Assembly: GCF_000828055.2 (NCBI RefSeq) | Contig: NZ_CP010523.2 | Coordinates: 1,178,001-1,242,000, forward strand | Source: Klebsiella variicola | Lineage (GTDB): Bacteria; Pseudomonadota; Gammaproteobacteria; Enterobacterales; Enterobacteriaceae | Direction of reading: 5' to 3' | Length of the DNA stretch: 64,000 nucleotides | Shown here: piece after piece, positions 8,531-17,860 of the stretch | Layout: every line of letters starts with the position of its first letter | Numbering within the stretch: the first letter of the stretch is position 1 | Notes under the pieces: generated by a model | The model's database searches: none | Told to the model about the DNA's origin: nothing | Seen by the model: the letters and a program-made list of their open reading frames with translations, nothing else | Position numbers and translations under genes: made by a program

Positions 8531-9178
8531 GTGGGGTAGGGGCTTCCCTCCGCCGCGGTGGTGGCTCTGGCGCTCAGCGCGCAGCCCGGCGGTGGCATTT
8601 CTCCTGTTTAAAAAACGAACAGCAGCCGGTAGCCCGCCCGGGCTGCGGCTGCCAGGCAACTGCCTCCAGGTTATCCACAGGGTTAGGCGCCGCTGGTGTG
8701 GACAGGTCGCCGGGCAGCGCAGTCGTTAGCGATTCGCTTTAATGGTTTTTTCCGCAATCGCGATGGTGGAGAGTTTGTGCAGGCAGATCAGCGCCAGACA
8801 AATCCCGCAGGATCCGCTGCCGTTATGGCAGCGGATAGTTGGCGAACGGGGAGAGAATGATGTCTCCTGAACCGCCCGTCAACGGCTGACCCGTGCCAGA
8901 TTTCAACCAGTAATAAATCCTCGGGTGCCGTTACGCTTCTCCTATACTCATACGAGCATGCCGGAACGCCTGCCCAGACGAAGTTTGCCCGCCTCAAACG
9001 AGAGGGCGACACGCGCCATCTTTGTCGAGGGATATCATCCGCGGCCGCCGGGTCGCTTTGCAGCCTGAAGCAATACCACTTGTCAGCCTCATTTCACAAG
9101 GACAGCTCAACGTCATGTTGCGTACTGCGGCCTATATCAATATCGCCGCACGGTCATCGCTTTTCGAGGATTATTGTC
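8531..9178. other. 648-bp intergenic stretch without a convincing gene
   Basis: No reading frame here looks like a protein. A GC-rich hairpin at 8622-8652 (GCAGCC...GGCTGC with inner AGCCCG/CGGGCT arms) may end LysR transcription but lacks a T tract. A perfect DnaA-box sequence, TTATCCACA, lies at 8671-8679 but is alone. The remaining sequence may be a decayed gene or the leader of the large gene starting at 9179. Confidence 0.5.
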
Positions 9179-12067
9179 ATGGTTAAATTGCTGTTGCAGG
9201 GCTCATCCGGCCCGGAGGTTGTCCAGTTACGCGAGCGTCTGGCGAAAACGCTGGGGGCGGATGCGAAGATGTTTGCATTGCCGTCGAATAGCGACACGTT
9301 CGATGCCACGCTCGCCTCGGCGGTCCGACACTGGCAGTCGAATATCGGCATCATCGCCGATGGCGTCGTCGGTCCCTATTGCCAGAGCCTGTTGGCGCTT
9401 ATCAAGCTGCCTGCGTTTGCGCTGCGGGCAGATGAGGTGCAGCATTTATTCCCCGCCACCAAACCATCCAATGTGCTGCGCTATCTGCCGTACGTCGCGG
9501 CAGCGTTAACCAGCGAAGGACTCACGACGATCCCGTTGATCCTGGCCGCCCTGGGGACCATCCGCGCGGAGACCGAAGGCTTCGTGCCGATTTCCGAATA
9601 TCCCTCGCAGTTCAACATGCTGCCAGGGCTGCCGGCGTTCAGCGCCTACGACGCAGGGACCGACAAAGGCAAGAATCTTGGTAACATCAACCCTGGCGAT
9701 GGCGCCAGGTTTCGCGGACGTGGTTTCGTACAGCTTACGGGGCGGTCGAACTACCAGAAATATGCTTCCCGCATAGGTGTGGACATTATCGGCTCTCCCG
9801 ATTTAGCTAATGCACCCGAGGTGGCGGCGGTACTGTTGGCGATGTTCCTCGGCGATCGTCGAGAGGCGTTAACCGCGGCCCTGACAGCCACGCCCCCCGA
9901 CTATCGGAAAGCGCGCAGGCTGGTGAATGGCGGGGCGCACGGGCTGGATAGTTTCAAAAAAGTCTTCACGCTTGCAGCGGTCTTGCCAGCGGTTATGCAG
10001 CAGACCAGCCAGATTCAGGGCGCGGGAGCTGGCAGAGGGGCCAGACAGCAGGCGGGCGCCGCCGCGATCGCGGCCCCGGCAGAGGGACCGGTTCTCAATG
10101 CGTCGAAGGATCCGCTTGATCTGCGCGATCGTACCTATACGCCGCCGCCGGTGAGCCTACCGGACCGCTTTCCGGTTGATAAGGATATCGCCACGCTACT
10201 GACCGTCTACACCCAGGCGCAGCTGATCCTCGATCAGGGGCGGGAAGGCGCCTGCACGGGTTTTGGCTTAGCCTGCGTGGTGAACTATTTGCGCTGGCGT
10301 AAAGCTGGTTTCCCGAAAAAACTCGATTCAGTGAGCCCCCGCATGCTTTACAACTTTGCCCGGCGATACGACGAATACGCCGGGGAAGATTATGACGGTT
10401 CGAGCTGCCGTGGTGCGCTTAAAGGGTGGTTCCATCACGGCGTGTGTCTGGAGTCTGACTGGCCTTACCGGGAGCAGGAAAATATCCCGCCGCAATACGG
10501 ATACGCAGAGCGCGCGGTGAATACGACGCTGGGGGTCTACTATCGTATTGATATCAAAAATATTACCGATATGCAGGCCGCCATCCATGACGTGGGGGCT
10601 ATCTACGTTTCCGCCTTTACCCATGAGGGCTGGCAGACGGTCCCGACAGCGAAAAAGGCGCCCACCAATCATGACTCGCTGGCGGTCATCGCGTTCAATG
10701 GCAAGCCTACTAAAACGGGCGGTCATGCGTTTGCTCTGGTTGGGTTTAACCGCGACGGGTTTATCGTACAAAACTCCTGGGGTACAGAGTGGGGATGCGG
10801 TGGCTTCGCGGTACTGAGTTATGCCGACTGGCTGACCAACGCGATGGATGCCTGGGTGGCGGCGCTGGGCGTGCCCGGCGTGGTGCCAGGGCAGCTTGCA
10901 ACGGGTTCGCCAGCCCTTGCCACACAGGCCGCCGCGGGTAATCACCCGCAGTGGTGGGACGAAACCACGGCCTATCAGCACAGTATTGTTATCGGCAACG
11001 ATGGTCGGGTGGACCGCTACCTGACCCAGGACGAGATGACGCGTACGCTGATGTATCAGGGATGCGTATTGCCCGATCGTTGGTTTCGCTTACAACACGC
11101 AGAGACTAAACGCTTAGTAATTTATGCGCATGGCGGGCTCAACAATGAGGCGGGGTCGATTGCGCGGGCGCGGGCGATGGGACGTTATTTCACTGGCAAC
11201 GATTGCTATCCACTCTTTCTGGTGTGGAAAACAGGGATCCTGGAGTCCATTGGCGATATCTTCTCCGACCATTTTCGCCGTGAACCCTCGCGCGCGGGTG
11301 GCGTGCGTGAGGCATTGACTGAGGCTTCCGATCTGCTGATTGAGGAAACTATTGGTCGGCCGGCCGCGAAGCCTCTGTGGAGCGAAATGAAGGAGAACGC
11401 TGAATTTAGTTGCGTTTCAGGACGCGCAGGCGATCTGCTGGTGACGGCCCTGCAAAAGTTAGTGGAAACCTGGGGGAAAGCGCTTGAAATTCATATAATT
11501 GGTCACTCGGCGGGCAGTATTATTCTCGGCCATTTCGTCGATCTGTTGTCATCCCGCGGCCTGGGTGACGCTCTCAAGTCTGCGCATCTCTATGCGCCGG
11601 CATGTACGGTACAGTTTGCCAACCGACACTATGCCCCGCATGAATTGCTGATGAAACGTATGTATCTCCATATCTTGTCCGATCGCATTGAACGAGCCGA
11701 CAATGTGGCAGCTATTTATCGCAAGTCGCTCCTCTATTTCGTCTCCAACGCGTTAGAAGGGGATCGGCGAACACCGCTGCTGGGAATGGACAAGATACAC
11801 GATAAAAACTACTCAGGTTGGGACGGTTCGTCGAGCACCGGGGAAGCATTGCGTAACTGGCGTCATGCTGCGGCTGAGGCGGGGCTGGAAAAGCGCGGCC
11901 GAACCAACATCATTGATATCGATAAGGTCCGTGGCGGCCCAGGCGTGATGATCGATGCTTCCCACGGCAGTTTCGATAACAACATTGACGTGATCAGCCT
12001 GACCCTGCAACGCATTGTTGAGAATAACCAGCTGAACGTACCGGTGGATGATCTTCGCGGTTTTTAG
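9179..12067 (+). CDS. multidomain peptidoglycan-binding / GH19-like / C1 peptidase / alpha-beta hydrolase protein
   Basis: A 962-residue mosaic enzyme. Residues 1-75 are a PG_binding_1-like domain. Residues 100-280 resemble glycoside hydrolase 19 (segment FRGRGFVQLTGRSNY; E131 and E133 in AETEGF are candidate catalytic acids). After an Ala/Gly-rich linker, residues 320-570 are a papain-like C1 domain with C359 (GACTGF), H516 (GGHAFALVGF) and N532 (QNSWGTEWG). The C-terminus is a hydrolase with nucleophile elbow GHSAG (S777) and an upstream HGG motif. The ATG at 9179 has GAGGA 8 bp away; an upstream TTG at 9080 has none. No signal peptide is visible. A secreted or contact-delivered cell-wall effector is possible, but no immunity gene is recognised. 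Confidence 0.82.
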   Translation: MVKLLLQGSSGPEVVQLRERLAKTLGADAKMFALPSNSDTFDATLASAVRHWQSNIGIIADGVVGPYCQSLLALIKLPAFALRADEVQHLFPATKPSNVLRYLPYVAAALTSEGLTTIPLILAALGTIRAETEGFVPISEYPSQFNMLPGLPAFSAYDAGTDKGKNLGNINPGDGARFRGRGFVQLTGRSNYQKYASRIGVDIIGSPDLANAPEVAAVLLAMFLGDRREALTAALTATPPDYRKARRLVNGGAHGLDSFKKVFTLAAVLPAVMQQTSQIQGAGAGRGARQQAGAAAIAAPAEGPVLNASKDPLDLRDRTYTPPPVSLPDRFPVDKDIATLLTVYTQAQLILDQGREGACTGFGLACVVNYLRWRKAGFPKKLDSVSPRMLYNFARRYDEYAGEDYDGSSCRGALKGWFHHGVCLESDWPYREQENIPPQYGYAERAVNTTLGVYYRIDIKNITDMQAAIHDVGAIYVSAFTHEGWQTVPTAKKAPTNHDSLAVIAFNGKPTKTGGHAFALVGFNRDGFIVQNSWGTEWGCGGFAVLSYADWLTNAMDAWVAALGVPGVVPGQLATGSPALATQAAAGNHPQWWDETTAYQHSIVIGNDGRVDRYLTQDEMTRTLMYQGCVLPDRWFRLQHAETKRLVIYAHGGLNNEAGSIARARAMGRYFTGNDCYPLFLVWKTGILESIGDIFSDHFRREPSRAGGVREALTEASDLLIEETIGRPAAKPLWSEMKENAEFSCVSGRAGDLLVTALQKLVETWGKALEIHIIGHSAGSIILGHFVDLLSSRGLGDALKSAHLYAPACTVQFANRHYAPHELLMKRMYLHILSDRIERADNVAAIYRKSLLYFVSNALEGDRRTPLLGMDKIHDKNYSGWDGSSSTGEALRNWRHAAAEAGLEKRGRTNIIDIDKVRGGPGVMIDASHGSFDNNIDVISLTLQRIVENNQLNVPVDDLRGF

Positions 12068-12157
12068 ATGGCACGGTATGTGGTTGCCGGGTTTGTCATC
12101 CGGCAGCCTTTGCCCGTGAAATCAGAAAATTTACTTCGCAGGCTAACCGCAGATTGC

Positions 12158-12186
12158 TTCAAAAAAATTCCCGTATTTGTTATATT
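12158..12186 (+). promoter_or_regulatory. predicted oqxR promoter
   Basis: TTCAAA (12158-12163) and TATATT (12181-12186) are separated by 17 bp, and TGT before the -10 gives an extended -10 element. Placement about 70 bp upstream of the oqxR ATG is sensible. Predicted only. Confidence 0.45.
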
Positions 12187-12255
12187 GTTGTTCATTGATT
12201 ATTCACCTCTGCGGTGCCAAAAAGAACAAGATTCACCGCAACCCAGGACAATACC

Positions 12256-12735
12256 ATGTTAGATTACCGCTTCCCGACAGCTTTGCAGATGGTTCTCAGC
12301 GTAGCAATGGCGGAGCAGATGGGTGAACGTTCGACGAGTGCGATTCTGGCCTACGGCCTGGAAGCGAACCCGAGCTTTATCCGTAAACTAATGGTTCCGC
12401 TTACTCGTGACGGCATCATCGTCTCCACGCTTGGCCGCAACGGCTCTATTCATCTTGGCCGCCCGGCGGACAAGATCACCCTGCGTGATATCTATCTTTC
12501 GGTTATTGAAGATAAAAAGCTGTGGGCGTCGCGTCCTGAAGTTCCGGCTCGCTGCGTGGTCAGCGCCAACGCCTGTTGGTACTTCAAATCGATTGCCGAT
12601 GAAGCAGAGCAGGCTTCGCTAAACGTCCTTGCTCGTCACACCGTGGCCAGCGCGCTGGAGGCGGTCAAAAATGGCGATAGCAGCGGCTGCGACCCGGTGC
12701 CGGAAATGATCGCCCGCTTTAAAAAAGCGCATTAA
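12256..12735 (+). CDS. oqxR: Rrf2-family repressor OqxR
   Basis: A 159-residue Rrf2 winged-helix regulator that represses rarA and oqxAB in Klebsiella. The HTH region spans about 8-70, and three cysteines (C100, C107, C145) lie in the C-terminal part, so redox or Fe-S sensing is possible but unproven. The ATG at 12256 has AGGA 7 bp upstream; a frame extension to 12214 lacks support. It is convergent with oqxB across a shared terminator. The frame is intact with no stop or frameshift; whether any substitution inactivates it cannot be judged here. Confidence 0.93.
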   Translation: MLDYRFPTALQMVLSVAMAEQMGERSTSAILAYGLEANPSFIRKLMVPLTRDGIIVSTLGRNGSIHLGRPADKITLRDIYLSVIEDKKLWASRPEVPARCVVSANACWYFKSIADEAEQASLNVLARHTVASALEAVKNGDSSGCDPVPEMIARFKKAH

Positions 12736-12755
12736 TCATTTTCTGGTGACGAAAA

Positions 12756-12788
12756 AAAACCGCCTTCAAATGTGAAGGCGGTTTTTTG
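12756..12788. terminator. bidirectional terminator between oqxR and oqxB
   Basis: Perfect stem AACCGCCTTC / GAAGGCGGTT with a 6-base loop, A-rich on the left and T-rich on the right. It can end oqxR on the plus strand and oqxB on the minus strand. Confidence 0.9.
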
Positions 12789-12802
12789 TTATCTGCTGCA
12801 GG

Positions 12803-15800
12803 CTAGGCGGGCAGATCCTCCTGGACCGGCTTCCTGCGGGTCACCAGTTTCCGCAGCGTCACGTAAAACACCGGCGTCAGGAACAGACCAAACAGCGTCA
12901 CGCCCAGCATCCCGGAGAACACCGTGATCCCGGTGACACCGCGGACTTCCGCTCCTGCACCGTGGCCGAGGATCAGCGGAATGGTCCCGGCGATAAAGGC
13001 GATGGAGGTCATCACGATCGGGCGCAGACGCAGGCGGCATGCCTCCAGCGCCGCTTCCATGATGCCTTTCCCCTGGATCTCCAGCTCGCGGGCAAACTCG
13101 ACGATCAGAATGGCGTTTTTACAGGCCAGGCCCATCAGGACCACCAGACCCACCTGCACGAAGACGTTGTTATCGCCCCCGGTCAGCCAGACGCCAAACA
13201 GCGCGGAGAGCATCGTCATCGGTACGATAAGGATCACCGCCAGCGGCAGGGTCCAGCTTTCATACAGAGCGGCCAGCACGAGGAACGCCAGCAGCACCGC
13301 CACCGGGAAGACGATCAGAGCCGTGTTGCCCTGGGTGGCCTGCTGGAAGCTGAGATCCGTCCACTCAATATTCATCCCATTCGGCAGGATCTGCTTCGAC
13401 AGCTCCTCCAGATGCGTCATCGCCTGTGAAGAAGAGAGGACCCGCGGATCGGCATCGCCAATCAGGTCCGCCGCTGGATAACCGTTGTAGCGGATCACCG
13501 GATCCGGCCCGTAGGTGGTACTGATATTCACCATACTGCCGATCGGCACCATTTCGCCCTGATTATTGCGGGTGCGCAGATTAGCAATATCTTCCACGCT
13601 CTCGCGGAATGGCCCATCGGCCTGGGCCATCACGCGCCAGGTACGCCCGAACTGGTTAAAGTCATTGACATAAGACGAGCCGAGATAGGTCTGCAGCGTG
13701 CCGAACAGATCGGTTAGCGACACCCCCTGCGCTTTCGCCTTATCGCGATCGACCTGCACGTCCAGCTGCGGCACGTTAGCCTGGTAAGTCGAGATCGGGA
13801 AGTGCATCCCTGGCGTCTGCATAATCGCCCCGGACATCGCATTCACCGCGCTTTGCAGCGCGCCATAGCCCAGCCCACCGCGATCCTGGATGTACAGGGA
13901 GTAGCCGGAACCCTGACCCAGTCCTAAAATCGGCGGCGGCAGGATGGAGAAGCCAAAGCCCTGCTGGATTTGCGCGATTTTGGCGTTGATCTCCGCATTA
14001 ATTTCCGCCGCCGTGTGTTTGCGCTGGTCGAACGGTTTCAGGCCAAAAAAGACCGTCCCGGTATTCGGCGTGTTGGTGAACTGCAGCGCATTAAGCCCCG
14101 GGAAAGCGACCGCATAATCGACCCCTTCGGTATTCATCCCGATCTCGCTCATTTTGCGGATCACCGCGTCGGTGCGCGCCAGCGACGACCCTTCCGGCAT
14201 CTTCACGCCGCCAATGAGATACAGCTTATCCTGGGTGGGAATAAACCCGCCGGGGACGACTTTAAACATCACCCCAGCGGCGCAGAGCAGCAGCAGATAC
14301 ACCACAAACACCGCGCCACGGCGTCCGAGGGTTTTGCTCACCAGTCCCTGATAGCCGTTCGAGCTGCGCAGGAAAAAGCGGTTAAACGGACGGAAAATCC
14401 AGCCAAACAGACGATCGATCAGCCGGGTAGGGAGGTCTTTCTTCGCACCGTGCGGCTTTAACAGCAGGGCCGCCAGCGCCGGGGAGAGCGTCAGCGAGTT
14501 GATGGCCGAGATCACCGTCGAGATGGCGATGGTCACCGCAAACTGTTTGTAGAACTGGCCGGTGACCCCGGAGAGAAACGCCATCGGCACGAACACCGCA
14601 CACAGCACCAGCGCAATGGCGATAATCGGCCCGGAGACCTCACGCATCGCCTGATGCGCCGCGGCAAGCGGCGCAAGCCCCTCTTCGATATTACGCTCAA
14701 CGTTCTCCACCACCACGATGGCGTCGTCCACCACGATACCGATAGCCAGTACCAGCCCGAACAGGCTCAGGGTATTCAGCGAGAAGCCCAGCAGATAGAG
14801 AATGCTGAAGGTACCCACCACCGATACCGGCACGGCGATCAATGGGATAATCGACGCGCGCCAGGTCTGCAGGAACAGGATCACCACCAGCACCACCAGC
14901 ACCACTGCTTCCAGCAGCGTCTGCACCACCGCGCGGATGGAGTCGCGCACGAAAACCGTCGGGTCGTACGGCGCCGCCCATTTCATATCTTCCGGGAAGC
15001 GGGTGGCCAGCTCGGCCATTTTGGCGCGTACCGCGTTCGACAGATCGATGGCGTTAGCCCCCGGCGACTGGAAGATACCGATCCCGACCGCATCCTTATT
15101 GTTGAGCTGGGAACGCAGCGCATAGCTGCCGGAACCCATCTCGATGCGCGCCACGTCGCGCAGGCGGACCAGCGAGCCGTCCTGCGCCGTTTTCAGAATG
15201 ATATTGCCAAACTCTTCTTCGGTATGCAGACGGCCCTGGGCGTTAATGGAGATCAGGAAATCGCTCTCCTGCGGCAGCGGCTCGGCGCCAAGCTGTCCGG
15301 CAGACACCTGGACGTTTTGCTCCTGCATCGCCGTCACCACATCCGAGGCTGTCAGACCGCGGGCCGCGACCTTATTGGGATCCAGCCAGACGCGCATCGC
15401 ATATTCACCGGAGCCAAAAATCTGGATCTGGCCGACGCCGGGCAGGCGCGCCAGCTCATCCTTCACTTTCAGCGTGGCGTAGTTGCGCATATACAGCGAG
15501 TCGTACTTACCGTTTGGCGAAAACAGATGCACCACCAGGGTCAGCGTCGGAGACTGTTTCTGGGTGGTGATGCCCAGACGGCGTACATCCTCCGGCAGAC
15601 GCGCTTCCGCCTGCGCGACCCGGTTCTGCACCTGAACCTGCGCCTGATCCGGGTCGGTACCCGGGCGGAAGGTGACGGTGGTGACCAGCACGCCGTCGGA
15701 GCCAGCGACCGATTTCATGTACATCATGTTTTCAACGCCGTTGATCGCTTCCTCCAGCGGCGTCGCCACGGTCTCGGCAATCACTTTCGGGTTGGCGCCG

Positions 15801-15955
15801 GGATACTCCGCGCGCACCTGGACGCTCGGCGGGACGACGTCCGGATATTCGCTCACCGGCAGCAGCGGGATAGCGATTAACCCGGTGATAAAAATTAAAA
15901 TCGACAGCACCGCGGCGAAAATCGGCCTGTCGATAAAAAAGCGGGAAAAGTCCAT
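12803..15955 (-). CDS. oqxB: RND multidrug efflux pump, inner-membrane transporter OqxB
   Basis: A 1050-residue RND transporter of the HAE1 type, the proton-driven pump of OqxAB-TolC, which exports quinoxalines (olaquindox), fluoroquinolones, nitrofurantoin and chloramphenicol. The N-terminus MDFSRFFIDRPIFAAVLSI is the OqxB form. The proton-relay residues D410 and D411 (VVDDAIVVVENVER) and K946 (LACKNAILIVEFA) are present, as are two periplasmic porter/docking halves. It is 23 bp downstream of oqxA in the same operon and ends at the shared terminator. Length and frame are intact, so the pump should be functional. Confidence 0.97.
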   Translation of the reverse strand: MDFSRFFIDRPIFAAVLSILIFITGLIAIPLLPVSEYPDVVPPSVQVRAEYPGANPKVIAETVATPLEEAINGVENMMYMKSVAGSDGVLVTTVTFRPGTDPDQAQVQVQNRVAQAEARLPEDVRRLGITTQKQSPTLTLVVHLFSPNGKYDSLYMRNYATLKVKDELARLPGVGQIQIFGSGEYAMRVWLDPNKVAARGLTASDVVTAMQEQNVQVSAGQLGAEPLPQESDFLISINAQGRLHTEEEFGNIILKTAQDGSLVRLRDVARIEMGSGSYALRSQLNNKDAVGIGIFQSPGANAIDLSNAVRAKMAELATRFPEDMKWAAPYDPTVFVRDSIRAVVQTLLEAVVLVVLVVILFLQTWRASIIPLIAVPVSVVGTFSILYLLGFSLNTLSLFGLVLAIGIVVDDAIVVVENVERNIEEGLAPLAAAHQAMREVSGPIIAIALVLCAVFVPMAFLSGVTGQFYKQFAVTIAISTVISAINSLTLSPALAALLLKPHGAKKDLPTRLIDRLFGWIFRPFNRFFLRSSNGYQGLVSKTLGRRGAVFVVYLLLLCAAGVMFKVVPGGFIPTQDKLYLIGGVKMPEGSSLARTDAVIRKMSEIGMNTEGVDYAVAFPGLNALQFTNTPNTGTVFFGLKPFDQRKHTAAEINAEINAKIAQIQQGFGFSILPPPILGLGQGSGYSLYIQDRGGLGYGALQSAVNAMSGAIMQTPGMHFPISTYQANVPQLDVQVDRDKAKAQGVSLTDLFGTLQTYLGSSYVNDFNQFGRTWRVMAQADGPFRESVEDIANLRTRNNQGEMVPIGSMVNISTTYGPDPVIRYNGYPAADLIGDADPRVLSSSQAMTHLEELSKQILPNGMNIEWTDLSFQQATQGNTALIVFPVAVLLAFLVLAALYESWTLPLAVILIVPMTMLSALFGVWLTGGDNNVFVQVGLVVLMGLACKNAILIVEFARELEIQGKGIMEAALEACRLRLRPIVMTSIAFIAGTIPLILGHGAGAEVRGVTGITVFSGMLGVTLFGLFLTPVFYVTLRKLVTRRKPVQEDLPA

Positions 15956-15978
15956 GTGTTGGATTCTCTGATTAGGGA

Positions 15979-17154
15979 TCAGTTGAGGGCGGCGCTGGTG
16001 GTCATGGCAACGGTTTTGGCATTCACCGGCATACCCGGCATAAACACTTTTTGTAACCCGTCGACGATGACGCTATCCCCAGGGTTCAGCCCCTTCTGAA
16101 CGATGCGTAAACCGTCTGCCAGACGCCCCGGGGTAATATCGCGTCGCTGTGCTTTACCATCTTTATCAACGATATAGACGTATTTACGGTCCTGATCGGT
16201 CAGTACCGCTTTGTCGTCGATCAGCGTAGCCTGGAACTCCGCGCTGCCCGGCAGACGCACGCGGGCAAACAGCCCCGGTGTGAACAGACGCTGCGAGTTA
16301 TCCAGCAGCGCGCGCATGCGGATGGTGCCGGTACTCGGCGTTAACTGATTATCAAGAAAATCCACTTTGCCCTGATGGGGGTAACCCTCCTCGCCAACCA
16401 GGCCAATCTCCACCGGGAGCGCCTGATTATCGCTGGACGCCCCTTGCCCACGGCGGGCGAGGTTTTGATAGTGGAGGTAGGTTGACTCGTCGACGTCAAA
16501 GTAGACGTACACCGTCTTCTGCGAGACCAGAGTGGTGAGCACGCTGGCGGTGTCGCCCGCGGTGACCAGGTTACCGCTGGTGATCAGCGCCCGGCTGGCG
16601 CGGCCGTCAATAGGGGCGGTCACTTTGGTGAAGTCGAGGTTAAGCTGCGCGGCATCCACCGCCGCCTGCGCGGCGCGAATATCAGCCTGCGCCTGAACCG
16701 CGGCTGACCGGCGCTGCTCCCACTCTTCACGGGAGACAAGATTGGTATGGACTAATTTATCGGTGCGGTTCGCCTCGCTTTGCGCCAGGCTGGCCTGCGT
16801 TTTGGCTCTCGCCAGCGTCGCCTGCGCCTGCTCCAGCGCGGCGCGATAGGTTCTGTCATCTATCGTGAACAGCACCTGGCCCTTTTTCACCTCCTGACCG
16901 TCGGTGTAATTCACTTTATCAATGTATCCCGAGACGCGAGGGCGAAGCTGAACGCTCTCCACCGCTTCAATGCGACCGTTAAAACTATCCCACTGACTGA
17001 TCGACTTCACCAGCACCTTAGCGGCGCTGACCGTCGGGGCGGGAGGCGCGGCGTTTTGCGCGACGCTGTTGTCGCAGCCGACGAGCAGAAAGGAGAGCAT
17101 CATCGCGCCGAGCGCGGTCAGGTGAATGTTTCCCCAGGTTTTTTGCAGGCTCAT
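15979..17154 (-). CDS. oqxA: RND efflux membrane-fusion (adaptor) lipoprotein OqxA
   Basis: A 391-residue periplasmic adaptor linking OqxB to a TolC-type outer-membrane channel. The lipobox LVGC places the lipidated cysteine at C27. Order: beta-barrel/lipoyl half with RPRVSGYIDKVNYTDGQEVK, the alpha-hairpin at about 95-165, the second lipoyl half and the membrane-proximal domain. It is divergent from rarA across a 330-bp regulatory region. The ribosome site is weak (GGAAT). Confidence 0.96.
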   Translation of the reverse strand: MSLQKTWGNIHLTALGAMMLSFLLVGCDNSVAQNAAPPAPTVSAAKVLVKSISQWDSFNGRIEAVESVQLRPRVSGYIDKVNYTDGQEVKKGQVLFTIDDRTYRAALEQAQATLARAKTQASLAQSEANRTDKLVHTNLVSREEWEQRRSAAVQAQADIRAAQAAVDAAQLNLDFTKVTAPIDGRASRALITSGNLVTAGDTASVLTTLVSQKTVYVYFDVDESTYLHYQNLARRGQGASSDNQALPVEIGLVGEEGYPHQGKVDFLDNQLTPSTGTIRMRALLDNSQRLFTPGLFARVRLPGSAEFQATLIDDKAVLTDQDRKYVYIVDKDGKAQRRDITPGRLADGLRIVQKGLNPGDSVIVDGLQKVFMPGMPVNAKTVAMTTSAALN

Positions 17155-17317
17155 TATTTTTATTCCGGTAATTGTAGCCGCCGGGCAAGACGCAGCGTGA
17201 GAGGCCGCGCCACTTCCTTTGTCCGGGCTGGCTTAAGGCCATTTGTGTCGATCATCGCCACAAAACTGTAACAATTTCGAATACACTATCGCGGCGATTG
17301 TAGGAAGGCGCTTAACT

Positions 17318-17342
17318 AAGTGCAAGAATAATTGTTGCACTT
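17318..17342. promoter_or_regulatory. candidate OqxR operator in the oqxA/rarA intergenic region
   Basis: The 330-bp divergent region (17155-17484) contains a perfect 8-bp inverted repeat, AAGTGCAA-N9-TTGCACTT. Its AT-rich centre and 25-bp length fit an Rrf2 dimer site. OqxR is known to repress this locus, so it is the obvious candidate protein; the link to this exact site is inference. The same region should hold the RarA/MarA-box controlling oqxA, which I could not place with confidence. Confidence 0.6.
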
Positions 17343-17484
17343 TATGTGCGGTCCAGGGGGGAGACAAAAACCGCGATCCCGGCGTGGATTTAAATGTAAC
17401 AATAAAACTTGCATTTTGTGTAAAAACAGGCCACCTTTAAATGCAACTGACAAAGATGCTTTTAACCGGCTGCGCGGAGGTAAC

Positions 17485-17841
17485 ATGATGAACACTGGCG
17501 CCATCATTCAGGATCTGATCGACTGGATCGACAACCATCTTGATAGCCGTCTGGATATTGACACCGTTGCCCGACGATCCGGCTATTCGAAGTGGCACCT
17601 GCAGCGGATCTTCAAAGAACATACCGGGCAGCCCCTCGGAGAATATATTCGGGCGCAAAAGCTGCAAAAGTCGGTCGAACGCTTAGCCCACAGCAACGAG
17701 CCGATCCTCAACGTGGCGATCGCCCTCGGCTTTGACTCCCAGCAGTCCTTCAACCGCAGCTTCAAGCGCCAGTATGGCCAGGCGCCCGGCGTCTGGCGCC
17801 GGAGTATCAGCCGCTCTGCAGGGCAGGCATCTCGTCAGTGA
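17485..17841 (+). CDS. rarA: AraC-family activator RarA
   Basis: A 118-residue single-domain AraC/XylS regulator of the MarA/SoxS/Rob group, activating oqxAB and other multidrug and porin genes in Klebsiella. Two helix-turn-helix motifs are visible: DTVARRSGYSKWHLQRIFKE, and the second ending in the AraC signature ALGFDSQQSFNRSFKRQYG. GGAGG at 17476-17480 serves the ATG at 17485 or the adjacent one at 17488. It is divergent from oqxA and convergent with the flavin reductase gene. Confidence 0.95.
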   Translation: MMNTGAIIQDLIDWIDNHLDSRLDIDTVARRSGYSKWHLQRIFKEHTGQPLGEYIRAQKLQKSVERLAHSNEPILNVAIALGFDSQQSFNRSFKRQYGQAPGVWRRSISRSAGQASRQ

Positions 17842-17860
17842 TCTTCATGACCGGGGAGGA

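Noticed and set aside
8671..8679. Perfect DnaA box TTATCCACA
   Set aside because: A single box without neighbours or an AT-rich region is expected by chance and does not indicate an origin.
8788..9012. 74-codon frame in the gap before the mosaic protein
   Set aside because: No recognisable domain or good ribosome site; kept only as a possible decayed gene in the description of the gap.
9080..9178. Upstream TTG extension of the mosaic protein
   Set aside because: No ribosome site, and the extra 33 residues are not signal-like; ATG at 9179 has GAGGA.
14654..15880. 408-codon open frame on the plus strand
   Set aside because: It is the antisense of oqxB, has a His/Arg/Gln-rich composition typical of shadow frames in GC-rich genes, and no ribosome site.
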